The notes under the pieces: generated by a model
Seen by the model: the letters and a program-made list of their open reading frames with translations, nothing else
The model's database searches: none
Told to the model about the DNA's origin: nothing
NCBI RefSeq assembly: GCF_002940205.1
Contig: NZ_MDSK01000009.1
Coordinates: forward strand, 1 to 64,000
Length of the DNA: 64,000 nucleotides
From: Xanthomonas arboricola pv. guizotiae
Lineage (GTDB): Bacteria; Pseudomonadota; Gammaproteobacteria; Xanthomonadales; Xanthomonadaceae
Direction of reading: 5' to 3'
Position numbers and translations under genes: made by a program
In this document: positions 42,597 through 51,263 of the stretch, piece by piece
How the letters are laid out: each line of letters starts with the position of its first letter
Numbering within the stretch: the first letter of the stretch is position 1

Positions 42597-43907
42597 TCAG
42601 TTGGAATGTCTGGCGGGAGGCGCCAGCGCCTGCACGGCGGCGCCGGCGTTGACCTGCAACTGGCCGTCGGAGAGCTTGCTGGTGCGCTGCATCAGCTCGC
42701 GCAATGCGGTGGCGTCCAGCGACGGCGACAGCGACAACAGCAGCGCGACCACGCCGCTGACATGCGCGGTGGCCATCGACGAGCCGGAGGTGAAGTCGTA
42801 GCGGCCGTTCGGCTGGGTGGTCAGGATGTCCTTGCCGGGGGCGCTGAGCACGCCGGGCATGGCCGCGGTGGGGCTGCTGCTGCGCACCACCAGCACGCCC
42901 GGCACATCGTTGGGAAAGCCGTCCAGCCGGCCGTTGGGCGGCATCGCGGCGACCACGATGCGGCCCTGCTGCACCAGGTGCTGCAGCATCCTGCTCAGCA
43001 GCGGGTCGGCCGGGCCGCCCAGGCTCAGGTTGATCACGCGCGCCGAGCTGTTGTTGATCGCCGCCAGCGCCTTGGCCAGGGTGAAGGTGTTGCAGCGTGC
43101 GGTGGCGCCGACCGTGGGCGCATACCAGCAGGCCTTGTAGATGCTCAGCATGGCCTTGGGTGCCATGCCGACGATGCCTTGATGGTTGTTGCTGCCGGCG
43201 GCGATGATGCCGGCCACTTCGGTGCCGTGCGAGTCGCTGCTGGTCATCACCGGCGAGTCGTCGACCAGGTCGTGCACATCGCGGATGCGCGCCTTCAGGT
43301 CGGCATGCGTGGTGTCCACGCCGGTATCGACCACCGCCACCACCACGCCGCGGCCCTGGGTGACGGTCTGCGCGCTGGCCGCATCGGTGGCGATGAAGCC
43401 GCGTTGCAGATCCACATAGGGGTCGTTGTAGCCGGACAGCGCAGTGGTCTTTTCCGAGGCGTCGGCGGAAAACACCGAGAAATCCTGCACCGGTTGCACC
43501 AGCTCCACGCCGTCGTCGTCGGCCAGCGCGCTGACCAGTTCGTCGCGCGAGACGCCCGGCGGCGGCTGCAGCACGGCGCAATACAGGCCCAGCGAGGTGA
43601 TCGGCCAGCCGGAGACTTCGCGCAGCTTGTAGCGCTGCTTGAGTGCTTCCATGCGCACGGCGGCCTTCTGACCGGCGCCGTAATAGCTGGAGGCGTAGCC
43701 GATCAGGCTGGAACCGGCGCGGGCCGGCGGTGCGCTGAGCGGGTTGGCCACCGCCAGCAGGATGTCGCGGCTGCTGTCGGGCGTGTGCGCATCGGCCGCC
43801 GATGGCGTGCTGGCGCTGGCGGCGAGGTGCGCCGGCTCCTGCGCGGCGGCCTGCGGGCCAAGGCCGATGCAGGCGGCGATGATGCCGATGGCGAGCAGGC
43901 GCTTCAT
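42597..43907 (-). CDS. secreted S8 subtilisin-like serine protease
   Basis: The 436-residue protein has a signal peptide (MKRLLAIGIIAACIGLGPQAAA) and a subtilase domain with the triad Asp194 (AVVDTGVD), His227 (SDSHGTEVAGI) and Ser377 (TSGSSMATAHVSG). Residues about 25-180 form a long N-terminal region that may be a propeptide or inhibitory domain. It is the third gene of a sigma factor/anti-sigma/protease unit, with start and anti-sigma stop overlapping (ATGA). It should act in the periplasm or outside the cell. It could be a product controlled by the ECF sigma factor or a protease in that pathway; context alone does not decide. Confidence 0.9.
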   Translation of the reverse strand: MKRLLAIGIIAACIGLGPQAAAQEPAHLAASASTPSAADAHTPDSSRDILLAVANPLSAPPARAGSSLIGYASSYYGAGQKAAVRMEALKQRYKLREVSGWPITSLGLYCAVLQPPPGVSRDELVSALADDDGVELVQPVQDFSVFSADASEKTTALSGYNDPYVDLQRGFIATDAASAQTVTQGRGVVVAVVDTGVDTTHADLKARIRDVHDLVDDSPVMTSSDSHGTEVAGIIAAGSNNHQGIVGMAPKAMLSIYKACWYAPTVGATARCNTFTLAKALAAINNSSARVINLSLGGPADPLLSRMLQHLVQQGRIVVAAMPPNGRLDGFPNDVPGVLVVRSSSPTAAMPGVLSAPGKDILTTQPNGRYDFTSGSSMATAHVSGVVALLLSLSPSLDATALRELMQRTSKLSDGQLQVNAGAAVQALAPPARHSN

Positions 43908-44557
43908 GGTGCGGACACGATCTCGGCCATGCGGATGCCCGGGTTGGCGCGCAGTTGCTGCACGGTCTGCTGCGGCTGGGCCGGCGGTTGCGGCTGGGCC
44001 GGCACCACGGTGTAGGCGCCCATCTCGTTGGGCCCGCCGATCACCTGCAACTGCTGTGCATGCAGCAGGCGGTCCCAGTCGGCCACGGTCATCCTGGCGT
44101 CCGGCACCACCCGGATGGCGCCTTGCGGCACCGGCTGGGCGGTGGCGCTGCTGAGCGTGCGGTAATCGTGCGAGGGCGCGGGCGCGGCCAGCCTGACGCC
44201 CATGACGCCCAGGCCGATTGCCTGCACCAGCGCCGCGGCCGCCAGGGCGCGCACCGTCCAGCTACCGGAGCGGCGCGCTGGCGGCGGCGCGGGCGCGCTG
44301 GCCTGCTCCGGCGCGTCCAGGCGGCCGAGCAGGCGCTGCAGGCCGGCGTTGGCGTCCAGCTTTACCGCAGACGGCAGCGCCAGCGCCTGGCGCAGGCGGT
44401 TCTGCTGGGCGAACTCGGCACTGCACGAGGCGCACTTGGCCACGTGCGCGATCAGCCAGGTGTTTTCTTCCTCGGTGGCGCTGTCGAGCAGGACCGCGGG
44501 CATCAGTTCCCAGGCAAGCGAGCATTCCTTGCCAGGCGCGATGAAAAACGTCTTCAT
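43904..44557 (-). CDS. anti-sigma factor-like membrane protein with zinc-finger motif
   Basis: The 217-residue protein has an N-terminal zinc-binding anti-sigma motif of HxxxCxxC type (IAHVAKCASCSAEFA) near residues 37-50, one membrane helix near 94-114 (VRALAAAALVQAIGLGVMGV), and a periplasmic C-terminal half rich in Gln and Pro. It should hold the adjacent ECF sigma factor at the inner membrane. Its start overlaps the sigma factor stop (ATGA), and its stop overlaps the protease start. Confidence 0.85.
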   Translation of the reverse strand: MKTFFIAPGKECSLAWELMPAVLLDSATEEENTWLIAHVAKCASCSAEFAQQNRLRQALALPSAVKLDANAGLQRLLGRLDAPEQASAPAPPPARRSGSWTVRALAAAALVQAIGLGVMGVRLAAPAPSHDYRTLSSATAQPVPQGAIRVVPDARMTVADWDRLLHAQQLQVIGGPNEMGAYTVVPAQPQPPAQPQQTVQQLRANPGIRMAEIVSAP

Positions 44558-45135
44558 TGCATGGTCTCCGTATAGGGGGCGCCGCCGGCCAGGCCGGGCA
44601 GCACATTGCGTAATTTGACCCGCGCATGGAACAGCCGGGCCTTGATGGTGCCGACCGGGCACTGCATGATCTCGGCGACTTCTTCCAGCTTGTGGCCGAC
44701 GCCGTAGACCAGTTCGATCACCAGGCGCTGGTCCGGCGACAGCCGTTCCATGCCCTTGTCGAGCCAGTCGCGCAGCTCGCGGTCGTCGTTGTCGTCGGCG
44801 CTGGGGGCGTGGTCTTCCACCACCGCGGTATCGTCGATGGCCTCGCCGTCGTGCTGGCGCAGGCACTTGAGGCCGCAGCGGTAGGCAATGCCCATGATCC
44901 AGGTCGAAACCTGCGAATCGCCGCGGAAGTCGCCGGCTTTCTGCCAGGCGATCCAGAAACAGTCGTTGATGGCTTCCTCGATGATGTCCGGGCGCCGGGT
45001 CAGGCGCGACAGGAAGCGGCACAGCCGGCCGTGATAGCTGGTGTACATGGTGGACAACGCGGCGCGATCGCCCGCCGCCATGCGGCGCAGCAGCATGCGA
45101 TCGGTGGCATCACCCAGGGTGTCGGAATCATTCAT
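44554..45135 (-). CDS. ECF-type RNA polymerase sigma factor
   Basis: The 193-residue protein has region 2 (RLCRFLSRLTRRPDIIEEAINDCF, then STWIMGIAYR) and region 4 with a helix-turn-helix (LEEVAEIMQCPVGTIKARLFHARVKL). ATG 45135 is preferred; a GTG at 45147 is also in frame. The gene is followed by an overlapping anti-sigma gene, the standard arrangement for signal-controlled ECF sigma factors. The target promoters are unknown but may include this operon. Confidence 0.9.
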   Translation of the reverse strand: MNDSDTLGDATDRMLLRRMAAGDRAALSTMYTSYHGRLCRFLSRLTRRPDIIEEAINDCFWIAWQKAGDFRGDSQVSTWIMGIAYRCGLKCLRQHDGEAIDDTAVVEDHAPSADDNDDRELRDWLDKGMERLSPDQRLVIELVYGVGHKLEEVAEIMQCPVGTIKARLFHARVKLRNVLPGLAGGAPYTETMQ

Positions 45136-45198
45136 CGGGGCTGGCACGGCTTGGGACGCATGTCAGTGCCCGCGGGCGGGCAAAAGGTTGCGTGGGGA

Positions 45199-45891
45199 TC
45201 AGAAGGTGACCGACGCGGTACTCAGCCAGGGCGTTTCGCCAGGGCCGCCCTGCAGGCGTGGGGTGTTGCCGCTGGTGAGGATGCGTTCCAGCTTCAGCGT
45301 CCATCGGTCCCGACTCCAGCGCAGGCCGAATTGCCCATACTGATAGCGGCCGGACCGGGCGGCGCCGTAGGCCATCGCCGGGAACCGTGACGAGCCGGCG
45401 CCGACCGTCAGGCTGAGGTCGTCGCGCAGCGGGACATTGGCGGTGACGTCGATGGCGACATTCCACGGCGACTGGTCGGCGCGCGGGAAATTGAAGGTCG
45501 CCACCGAGAGGGTCAGCACGTCGCGATAGGACCAGGCCAGGCTGGCCTCCTGGCGGTCGAAGGTGCGCGTGGCCTGGTTGGTGGGGTAGCCGTAATACAG
45601 CGCGCTGGCCTGCATCTGCCAGCGGTCGCCCAGCATCCAGGCACGTGCGGCCTGGGCGGTCACCGCCACCGGCCTGCTCAGCGAGGGCGATTGCAGCGCG
45701 ACCGATGCCGACATCGACCAGCCGGGTGCGGGCAGCCAGTAGCCGGCGGTCTGCAGGGTGGCCTTGTTGGGCGCGATCGAGATGCCGCGGTCGATCAACT
45801 GCGAGGTCAGCGCCACCGCGCCGCCCAGGTTGTCCGCCAGCGCGCTGCCGCAGGGGCTGGCCATCAGCGCTAGCAGCAGGCCCCTGCGCAA
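45199..45891 (-). CDS. outer-membrane beta-barrel protein (start uncertain)
   Basis: From about the DNLGGAVALTSQLIDRGISI segment onward the protein is made of short alternating strands with aromatic girdles (RWQMQASALYYGYPTN, YRDVLTLSVATFNFP, YQYGQFGLRWSRDRW) and ends in a Phe-terminated strand (STASVTF), as in small outer-membrane barrels. A signal peptide reads LLLALMASPCGSALA. The start is not clear: TTG 45891 gives a proper signal peptide, ATG 45864 would cut it short, and ATG 46173 adds a 94-residue Arg/Pro-rich extension that is unlikely to be translated. It is 63 bases upstream of the sigma factor gene. Confidence 0.65.
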   Translation of the reverse strand: MRRGLLLALMASPCGSALADNLGGAVALTSQLIDRGISIAPNKATLQTAGYWLPAPGWSMSASVALQSPSLSRPVAVTAQAARAWMLGDRWQMQASALYYGYPTNQATRTFDRQEASLAWSYRDVLTLSVATFNFPRADQSPWNVAIDVTANVPLRDDLSLTVGAGSSRFPAMAYGAARSGRYQYGQFGLRWSRDRWTLKLERILTSGNTPRLQGGPGETPWLSTASVTF

Positions 45892-46392
45892 CCGCGTGCG
45901 GCGAAGCTGCTGCAGCTGCCGGCAGCGCGGGTGCGCGCACTGCAGACCAGCGAAAAGGAGTCGGCGCCGCCGTGACGCCGGGCCGGGCGCGGCCCATGAC
46001 TGCCCGTCGCAGGCGCACCGGCGTCGCGTTCGGAAAGGGGACTGCTTGGCGGGCAAAACGTTCGGCAAGGGCGTGGGACGTCGGCACGGAGCGGGGCGCG
46101 ATAGTGATCCATCACGCAGGAAGAGACCGCCGCAGCTGCGCCGGTTCCGTCCGTATACGCGAAGGGAGTGCATCAGGCAACGCGGTCCCGCGCACCTGTG
46201 CCGTGCTGCTGCGGGTGGTCAGGCTGCCGGCGGCGGAGACTGCGGCGTGCCGGCTGTACCGCGCTTGAAGCAGGCCCGGGCGCTGGCAATGTCCTTACGT
46301 CCAGCAGGGTCCGCTGCGCGTCCTCGCCTGCTTCTTCCTCCTCGCCAACGGCGCCGTACCGGCCGCCGTGGCGATGTCCTGCGCGGTACGAC
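45892..46392. other. intergenic region
   Basis: About 500 bases between the barrel protein and the small cytochrome c gene, both on the minus strand. The frame of the barrel gene remains open in part of it, but its product there is unlike a signal peptide. No terminator with a T tract was seen downstream of the cytochrome. The promoter for the barrel/sigma run should be here. Confidence 0.35.
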
Positions 46393-46824
46393 TCAGTGCA
46401 GGGTGTTGAGGTAGGTGATCAGTGCGTTCAGTTCATCTGTGTCTTCCAGACCCTCATATTTCATCTTGGTACCGGGCAGGGCTGCCTTGGAGTCCTGCTT
46501 CAGGAAGGCCTTCAGGCTATTTGCGTCCCAAGCGCCCTTGCTCGACGGGGGATCCTCCGAGCGGCTCTTGAGGACTGCCGAATAGCCCTTGAGCGCGGGC
46601 GAGTAGCCGCTGAAATCGGCCGCGCTGCCAGGGATGCGGTTGACGATGCCGAACAGAGAGGGGCCCTTCTTGTTCTTGCCTTGGGTGGCGCTGTGGCATT
46701 CGGCGCATTCGGTGGTGAACACGCTCTTGCCATCGGCGGCACGTGCCGGGGTAGCCAGGGTGGCGCCGGCCAGCAGCAGGCCGGCGAGCGAAGCGCACAT
46801 CAGGGTCTTGTTGAATGGATGCAT
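46393..46824 (-). CDS. periplasmic class I cytochrome c
   Basis: The 143-residue protein has a signal peptide ending ATPARA, the heme site CAECH (Cys40-His44) and a candidate axial Met121 in GTKMKYEG. Its length and pattern (PSLFGIVNR, DANSLKAFLK, LITYL) match mitochondrial-like cytochrome c. It is encoded just after a Cyc2-like barrel and should pass electrons in the periplasm. Heme attachment requires the Ccm system encoded in the same region. Confidence 0.93.
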   Translation of the reverse strand: MHPFNKTLMCASLAGLLLAGATLATPARAADGKSVFTTECAECHSATQGKNKKGPSLFGIVNRIPGSAADFSGYSPALKGYSAVLKSRSEDPPSSKGAWDANSLKAFLKQDSKAALPGTKMKYEGLEDTDELNALITYLNTLH

Positions 46825-46859
46825 GTGGGTCCGTACGATTGCGTGCAGCGGTGGTGGGA

Positions 46860-48206
46860 TCAGAACGTCAGGTTGACCGATAGCGTGAAGCTGTCGAGAT
46901 CGCGCGGATTGGTGATCGGCGGGCCGCGGAACACGTTGGACGTGCTGCCGTTGAACTTGTCGAACCGGAACCAGCCGGCCGACACGCGCAGGTTGGCGTT
47001 GGTGGTGTAGGTGCCCTCGCGGCCGAACGGGCTCCAGTACAGCAGGATCAGATTGCTGGTGGTGTCGGGAATGCCCACCGGCGAGTACCGCGCCGCATCG
47101 AACGAGCCGGTGTTGATCATGTGCGCGGCCAGCACCCCATAGGTCTGCTTGTAGGCGTAGTTCACGCTGAAGGTCTGATCGCGCACGCTGCCACGGTCCA
47201 GCGCAGGCATGCTCGGGTCGGAAGGCATCAGCGGGCTGCCGTACTTGCGGCGCTCGTAGATGTTGACGTAGGCCAGCGACGCCACGTGTTCGCGGGTGCC
47301 AAGGAACTGGTAGGTGAGGTCGTAGCCGAGATCGGTGAGGTCGTCGCTGGGCCCGTTGCGCGGACGCTGGCGGCGCGTATTGAGCGCGGTCAGGCCCACC
47401 GAGAAGAACTGCCGCTTCATGTCCTTCATATAGGCCAGACGCGCATAGCTGGTGTCGCTGAGCTTGCCCGGGTCGCCGTTGATCGGCCAGCCGAGGCGGT
47501 CCTGCGCAGACGGCGACAGGGCGCTGTAGCTGCCCACTTCGCCATACCAGTTCTTGTCGTACAGGCCGTACAAGCTGGCACCGATCACGCGGTTGGACAG
47601 CGCCGAGGAACTGAGCATGGTGGACGCGCCGCCGTTGGAGGCCGGGGTCAGCGTGGAGGCATTGGGCAACACGTGGATCGGGTCGGAGATGCCCGGATTG
47701 TTGTTGACGCTGACACCGATCATGGTGTCCTTGCCGCCCAACTGGAACGGTTTGGCGACGAAGCGGAGATCGACGTCGTCCAGGCGCGTATCGAAGGTGG
47801 CATTGCCGCTGTTGGTGGAGCGGATCTTCGAGTAGCCGCCAATGTTGTCGTTGACCCGACCAGCCAGGTACAGATCGGCCTGGCGCAGACGTGCGGTGCT
47901 GTCGCCGCGGCTGGGATTGTTGCGCGACCAGGTGAGCTGGCCGGAGACTGGAATCTTGGTGCCCTCGCCATTGGTATCGGTGAACCCGCCCAGTTTGAAG
48001 CGCATGCCATAGGGCGTGAGGGAGGGACCGTAGGAACCGACATGGCAATCCGCGCACGAAGAGCCGGTCTGGCGTGCGAACGAGGGAACCGCCTGCGCCT
48101 GCGTGCTGGCCAGCAGCAACAGCGGACCGGACACGCACAACAAGGACGTCAGGGAGACAGTGCGCGATGCGGCGGCGCGGCGCGGAGCAGGCTGGGAAGT
48201 AGGCAT
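46860..48206 (-). CDS. Cyc2-like outer-membrane porin-cytochrome fusion
   Basis: The 448-residue protein has a signal peptide cleaved after TQAQA near residue 39. Directly after it comes AVPSFARQTGSSCADCH with one c-type heme site at Cys51/Cys54/His55, then PSLTPYGMRFKLGGFT. The remaining roughly 370 residues alternate in short beta strands with turns, ending SFTLSVNLTF, a terminal Phe typical of outer-membrane barrels. A single N-terminal heme followed by a barrel is the architecture of Cyc2, the outer-membrane electron conduit of iron oxidisers, and the FARQTG..C..CH block is its hallmark. Whether this homologue moves electrons outward, inward or not at all is unknown. It lies between a cytochrome b561 gene and a small cytochrome c gene. 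Confidence 0.8.
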   Translation of the reverse strand: MPTSQPAPRRAAASRTVSLTSLLCVSGPLLLLASTQAQAVPSFARQTGSSCADCHVGSYGPSLTPYGMRFKLGGFTDTNGEGTKIPVSGQLTWSRNNPSRGDSTARLRQADLYLAGRVNDNIGGYSKIRSTNSGNATFDTRLDDVDLRFVAKPFQLGGKDTMIGVSVNNNPGISDPIHVLPNASTLTPASNGGASTMLSSSALSNRVIGASLYGLYDKNWYGEVGSYSALSPSAQDRLGWPINGDPGKLSDTSYARLAYMKDMKRQFFSVGLTALNTRRQRPRNGPSDDLTDLGYDLTYQFLGTREHVASLAYVNIYERRKYGSPLMPSDPSMPALDRGSVRDQTFSVNYAYKQTYGVLAAHMINTGSFDAARYSPVGIPDTTSNLILLYWSPFGREGTYTTNANLRVSAGWFRFDKFNGSTSNVFRGPPITNPRDLDSFTLSVNLTF

Positions 48207-48277
48207 GGAAAGTCCTTGTTCGACGGAACGGGGTAAGGCAGGGTGGAAACGGCGGCGGGCGGCAGAACCGGCACTGC

Positions 48278-48898
48278 TCATGCGTGCTTGCCCGGCAATA
48301 CGCGGCGCAGCAGGCCATCACGCAGTACCAGGTGGTGCCAGAGCGCGGCGCCGATGTGCACCAGCACCAGGGCCAGCAATGCCCAGGCGGCATTCAGATG
48401 CCAGGCACCCAGGGTGTCGCCCAGGTCTGCATCGGCTTCCACAAGATTGGGCAGGGCCAGGCCAAACAGATAGACGGTCTTGCCGAAGGCATTGCTGAGC
48501 GACCAGCCGATCAGCGGCAGCGCGAGCATCAGGCCGTACATCGCCAGATGGGTGCCGCCGGCGGCCAGACGCATGAGCAGCGATGCAGGCGGGCCGGGCG
48601 GCAGCGTGCGCAGCCGCAGGCGCAGACCCACCCGCAACACGAACAGCAGCAGCACCATCAGGCCGAAATGGCGATGGCCTTCCAGCAGCCATTGGCGCAG
48701 TGCGCGTCCATCCAGCTCGGCGCGCAACAGGATCAAGGTGGCCGCCATCACCAGGCACAGCACCGTCAGCCAGTGCAGCACGCGCATGGGTTTGGGCAGG
48801 GGAACGACGCGCGCGGCCGGCGCGGTCTGTTCCGGCAGTGGCAGCGTGGGGGCGCTGGCGGTGGCTGCCGTGTCGGGCGCCTGAGGGGATGAACGCAT
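48278..48898 (-). CDS. cytochrome b561-type membrane protein
   Basis: The 206-residue protein has four membrane helices with His pairs suited to two b hemes: HW near residue 41, EGHRHFGL near 75, THLAMYG near 119 and ALVLVHIGAALWHH near the C-terminus. It belongs to the bacterial cytochrome b561 family, which moves electrons between quinones and periplasmic partners. The ATG at 48898 begins after GAGG and gives a short N-terminal tail. It is first of the three electron-transfer genes. Confidence 0.88.
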   Translation of the reverse strand: MRSSPQAPDTAATASAPTLPLPEQTAPAARVVPLPKPMRVLHWLTVLCLVMAATLILLRAELDGRALRQWLLEGHRHFGLMVLLLFVLRVGLRLRLRTLPPGPPASLLMRLAAGGTHLAMYGLMLALPLIGWSLSNAFGKTVYLFGLALPNLVEADADLGDTLGAWHLNAAWALLALVLVHIGAALWHHLVLRDGLLRRVLPGKHA

Positions 48899-49201
48899 CT
48901 GATCGGTGTCCTCACCGGTGGTGGTCGTTGGTTCCGGCAGTTCGCAGTGCGCTGCCAGGCCTGGCTCCCCACGCCGGCCAACAGCAGCGGCCAGGTGAAC
49001 GTGCACCGATATGTGCGGCGATGCCGATGAAAGGTTGCATCGCGGTGCGCAGGTGGCGTGCACGGGCACGGTGTTGGCGGCAGCGACTGCGCTTGCGCGC
49101 ACCTGGGTTCGCAGCGCCGTGACGCTGCGCAACCTTTCGCGCAGGCCGGCGCACTCAGGCATGTCGCACTACGTGCAGTCAGCGGTTACGCCCTTCCGAT
49201 C
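48899..49201. other. divergent intergenic region
   Basis: The 303 bases separate the minus-strand electron-transfer unit from the plus-strand polysaccharide unit. Both promoters must lie here. The frames of both neighbouring genes are open across it, so there is no stop to mark the boundary, but the encoded extensions have no domain. No operator was recognised. Confidence 0.35.
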
Positions 49202-49639
49202 ATGGCCATCGAACGCATCCAGTTGCATACCCACGGCGACGATCGCGGGCTGCTCATCTCGTTGGAGCAGCAGCGCAATGTCCCGTTCGAGATACGTCGT
49301 GTGTATTACCTGTTCGGCACCCGCAACGGCGTCCATCGTGGACAGCATGCGCACCGTAGGCTCAACCAGCTGGCCGTGGCATTGCATGGCTCGGTGACGA
49401 TCCTGCTGGATCAGGGCGACGGCCACGGCCAGCAGGAAGTGGTGCTGGACGATCCATCGCAGGGCCTGCTGCTCGGCCGTATGGTGTGGCGCGACCTGCA
49501 TCGCTTCAGCCCCGACTGCGTGCTGATGGTGCTGGCCGACCAGTTCTACGATCCCGCCGACTACATTCTCGATTACGACCAGTTCCTCAGCGAAGTGCGC
49601 GCTGGCAGCGGTCTGGATGCACGCAGGCTGGAAGCATGA
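49202..49639 (+). CDS. dTDP-4-oxo-6-deoxyglucose 3,4-ketoisomerase (FdtA/QdtA-like)
   Basis: The 145-residue protein matches the FdtA/QdtA cupin family: EIRRVYYLFGTR, RGQHAHRRLNQLAVAL with the catalytic His, and DRYDPADYILDYD-like C-terminus (YDPADYILDYDQFL). These enzymes convert dTDP-4-keto-6-deoxyglucose to the 3-keto sugar, the step before transamination at C3. The ATG at 49202 starts the conserved part. The stop overlaps the next start (ATGA). An aminotransferase and an acyltransferase of the same pathway are in the operon. Confidence 0.85.
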   Translation: MAIERIQLHTHGDDRGLLISLEQQRNVPFEIRRVYYLFGTRNGVHRGQHAHRRLNQLAVALHGSVTILLDQGDGHGQQEVVLDDPSQGLLLGRMVWRDLHRFSPDCVLMVLADQFYDPADYILDYDQFLSEVRAGSGLDARRLEA

Positions 49640-50307
49640 GCGTGCACAAGCCCCTGGTGATCGTGGGCGCAGGCGAATTTGCGCAGATCGCCTGCGAGTA
49701 TTTTCAGCACGACAGCGACTACACGGTGGTGGCCTTCAGCGTGGAGCGCGACTTCCTGCTGCGGCCCACGCTGGCCGAGTTGCCGGTGGTGGCCTACGAG
49801 GAGCTCGAACAGCGCTATCCGCCCGAACAGTACGAGGTCTTCGTCGCCATCCCGGCCACGCAGCTCAATCGCCTGCGGACGCGCTTTTTCCAGGACATGC
49901 TGCGGCGCGGGTATCGCTGCGCCAGCTATGTCAGCTCGCGTGCGTTCGTCTGGCGCAATGCGCAGATCGGCGCCAACTGCTTCCTGTTCGAAGGCAACGT
50001 GATCCAGCCGTTCACCCGGATCGGCGACAACTGCATCCTGTGGAGCGGCAACCATATCGGCCACCGCACGGTGGTGCAGGACAATGTCTTCATCGCTTCG
50101 CATGCGGTGATTTCCGGTTATTGCGAGATCGGGCGCGGCAGCTTCATCGGTGTCAACGCCACGCTCAGCGACAAGGTGCGCATCGCCGCCGACAACATCA
50201 TCGGCGCCGCTGCGCTGGTGACCCGGCATACCGATGCCGAGCGTGTCTACGTCGGCTCGCCGGCGCGCGCGGTGGCCGGCAGGTCCAGCTTCGACGTGGA
50301 GCTGTGA
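49636..50307 (+). CDS. sugar acyltransferase with left-handed beta-helix (NeuD-like)
   Basis: The 223-residue protein has an N-terminal Rossmann-like part (LVIVGAGEFAQIACEYF) and a C-terminal hexapeptide-repeat helix (IGANCFLFEGNVIQPFTRIG, IGHRTVVQDNVFIA, ISGYCEIGRGSFIG). This is the NeuD/PglD-type acetyltransferase layout. The likely substrate is the 3-amino sugar made by the neighbouring aminotransferase. It starts on the stop of the ketoisomerase gene (ATGA). Confidence 0.85.
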   Translation: MSVHKPLVIVGAGEFAQIACEYFQHDSDYTVVAFSVERDFLLRPTLAELPVVAYEELEQRYPPEQYEVFVAIPATQLNRLRTRFFQDMLRRGYRCASYVSSRAFVWRNAQIGANCFLFEGNVIQPFTRIGDNCILWSGNHIGHRTVVQDNVFIASHAVISGYCEIGRGSFIGVNATLSDKVRIAADNIIGAAALVTRHTDAERVYVGSPARAVAGRSSFDVEL

Positions 50308-50309
50308 GC

Positions 50310-51263
50310 ATGTTTGCCTGGACCAAGCGCGGCCTGGTCTTCGACGTCGCACGCGATGGCGTGGGCGGCTGGATGCAGCACGCCGCGCTGACGCCGACGC
50401 CCTACCGGTTGTCTGCGCAGGTACTGCGTGTCTATGCGGGCTTTCGCGATGCGCAGGGCGTGAGCCGGATCGGCTATGTGGACGTACGCGCCGACGCACC
50501 CACGCAGATCGTCGGCGTCAGCCGGCAGCCGGTGCTGGACATCGGCCGCGCTGGCTGTTTCGACGACAACGGCATGATTCTCGGCGATGTGGTGGCCGGG
50601 CCGGATGGGCTGTACATGTTCTATGTCGGCTTCCAGCGCGTGGCCAAGGCCAAGTTCCTGGCCTTCACCGGGCTTGCGCTGTCCCGCGATGGCGGCGAGC
50701 GTTTCCAGCGCTTGCAGGACACCCCGCTGCTGGATCGCGCGCCCGGGCGCAGCACGATTGCCGCAGTGCACTCGGCTCGTTTCGAGGATGGGCGGTGGCG
50801 GCTGTGGTACGCGGTGGGCGACGATTGGGAAAGCATCGGCGGCCAGCCGTATCCGCGCTACCACATCCGCTATGCGGAAACCGACGATCTGCGCCATCTC
50901 CCTGCCGACGACGCGGTGTGCCTGCGTCCGCAGGGCGACGAGTACCGCATCGGCCGTCCGCGCGTGTACCGCCTGGGCGATCGCTATCTGATGTATTTCA
51001 CCCGCGGCGATACGCACGGCGGGTATTTCCCGGGTTTCGCGTCCAGTCGCGACGGTGTGCAGTGGCAGCGCGATGACGGCCAGCTCGGGCTGCAGCTGTC
51101 CGAGCACGGCTGGGATGCGCAGACACTCTGTTACCCGGCCTTGATCCAGCAGCATGATCGGGTGTTGATGTTCTACAACGGCAATGCAATGGGGCAGGCC
51201 GGCTTCGGCCTGGCCGATGCCGCGTTGCCGCCGGACCTGCAGGGGCGCCATGTTTTCGGTTAG
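50310..51263 (+). CDS. five-bladed beta-propeller protein, glycosidase-like
   Basis: The 317-residue protein has repeating units with the pattern DGLYMFYVGF, DGRWRLWYAVG, GDRYLMYFTRG and HDRVLMFYNGN, each following an acidic residue. This resembles the five-bladed propeller of GH43/GH32-type enzymes. Catalytic acids cannot be assigned with confidence. It is encoded two bases after the acyltransferase gene within the sugar operon, so a role in modifying or transferring a sugar is likely, but it has no signal peptide and should be cytoplasmic. Confidence 0.65.
   Translation: MFAWTKRGLVFDVARDGVGGWMQHAALTPTPYRLSAQVLRVYAGFRDAQGVSRIGYVDVRADAPTQIVGVSRQPVLDIGRAGCFDDNGMILGDVVAGPDGLYMFYVGFQRVAKAKFLAFTGLALSRDGGERFQRLQDTPLLDRAPGRSTIAAVHSARFEDGRWRLWYAVGDDWESIGGQPYPRYHIRYAETDDLRHLPADDAVCLRPQGDEYRIGRPRVYRLGDRYLMYFTRGDTHGGYFPGFASSRDGVQWQRDDGQLGLQLSEHGWDAQTLCYPALIQQHDRVLMFYNGNAMGQAGFGLADAALPPDLQGRHVFG

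Noticed and set aside
46393-48393. 666-codon frame joining the Cyc2-like region to cytochrome c
   Set aside because: The front part is the Cyc2-like gene out of frame; cytochrome c has its own signal peptide and start at 46824.
48899-49162. N-terminal extension of the b561 gene to 49162
   Set aside because: The added residues lack a domain or membrane helix and the ATG at 48898 has a better ribosome site.
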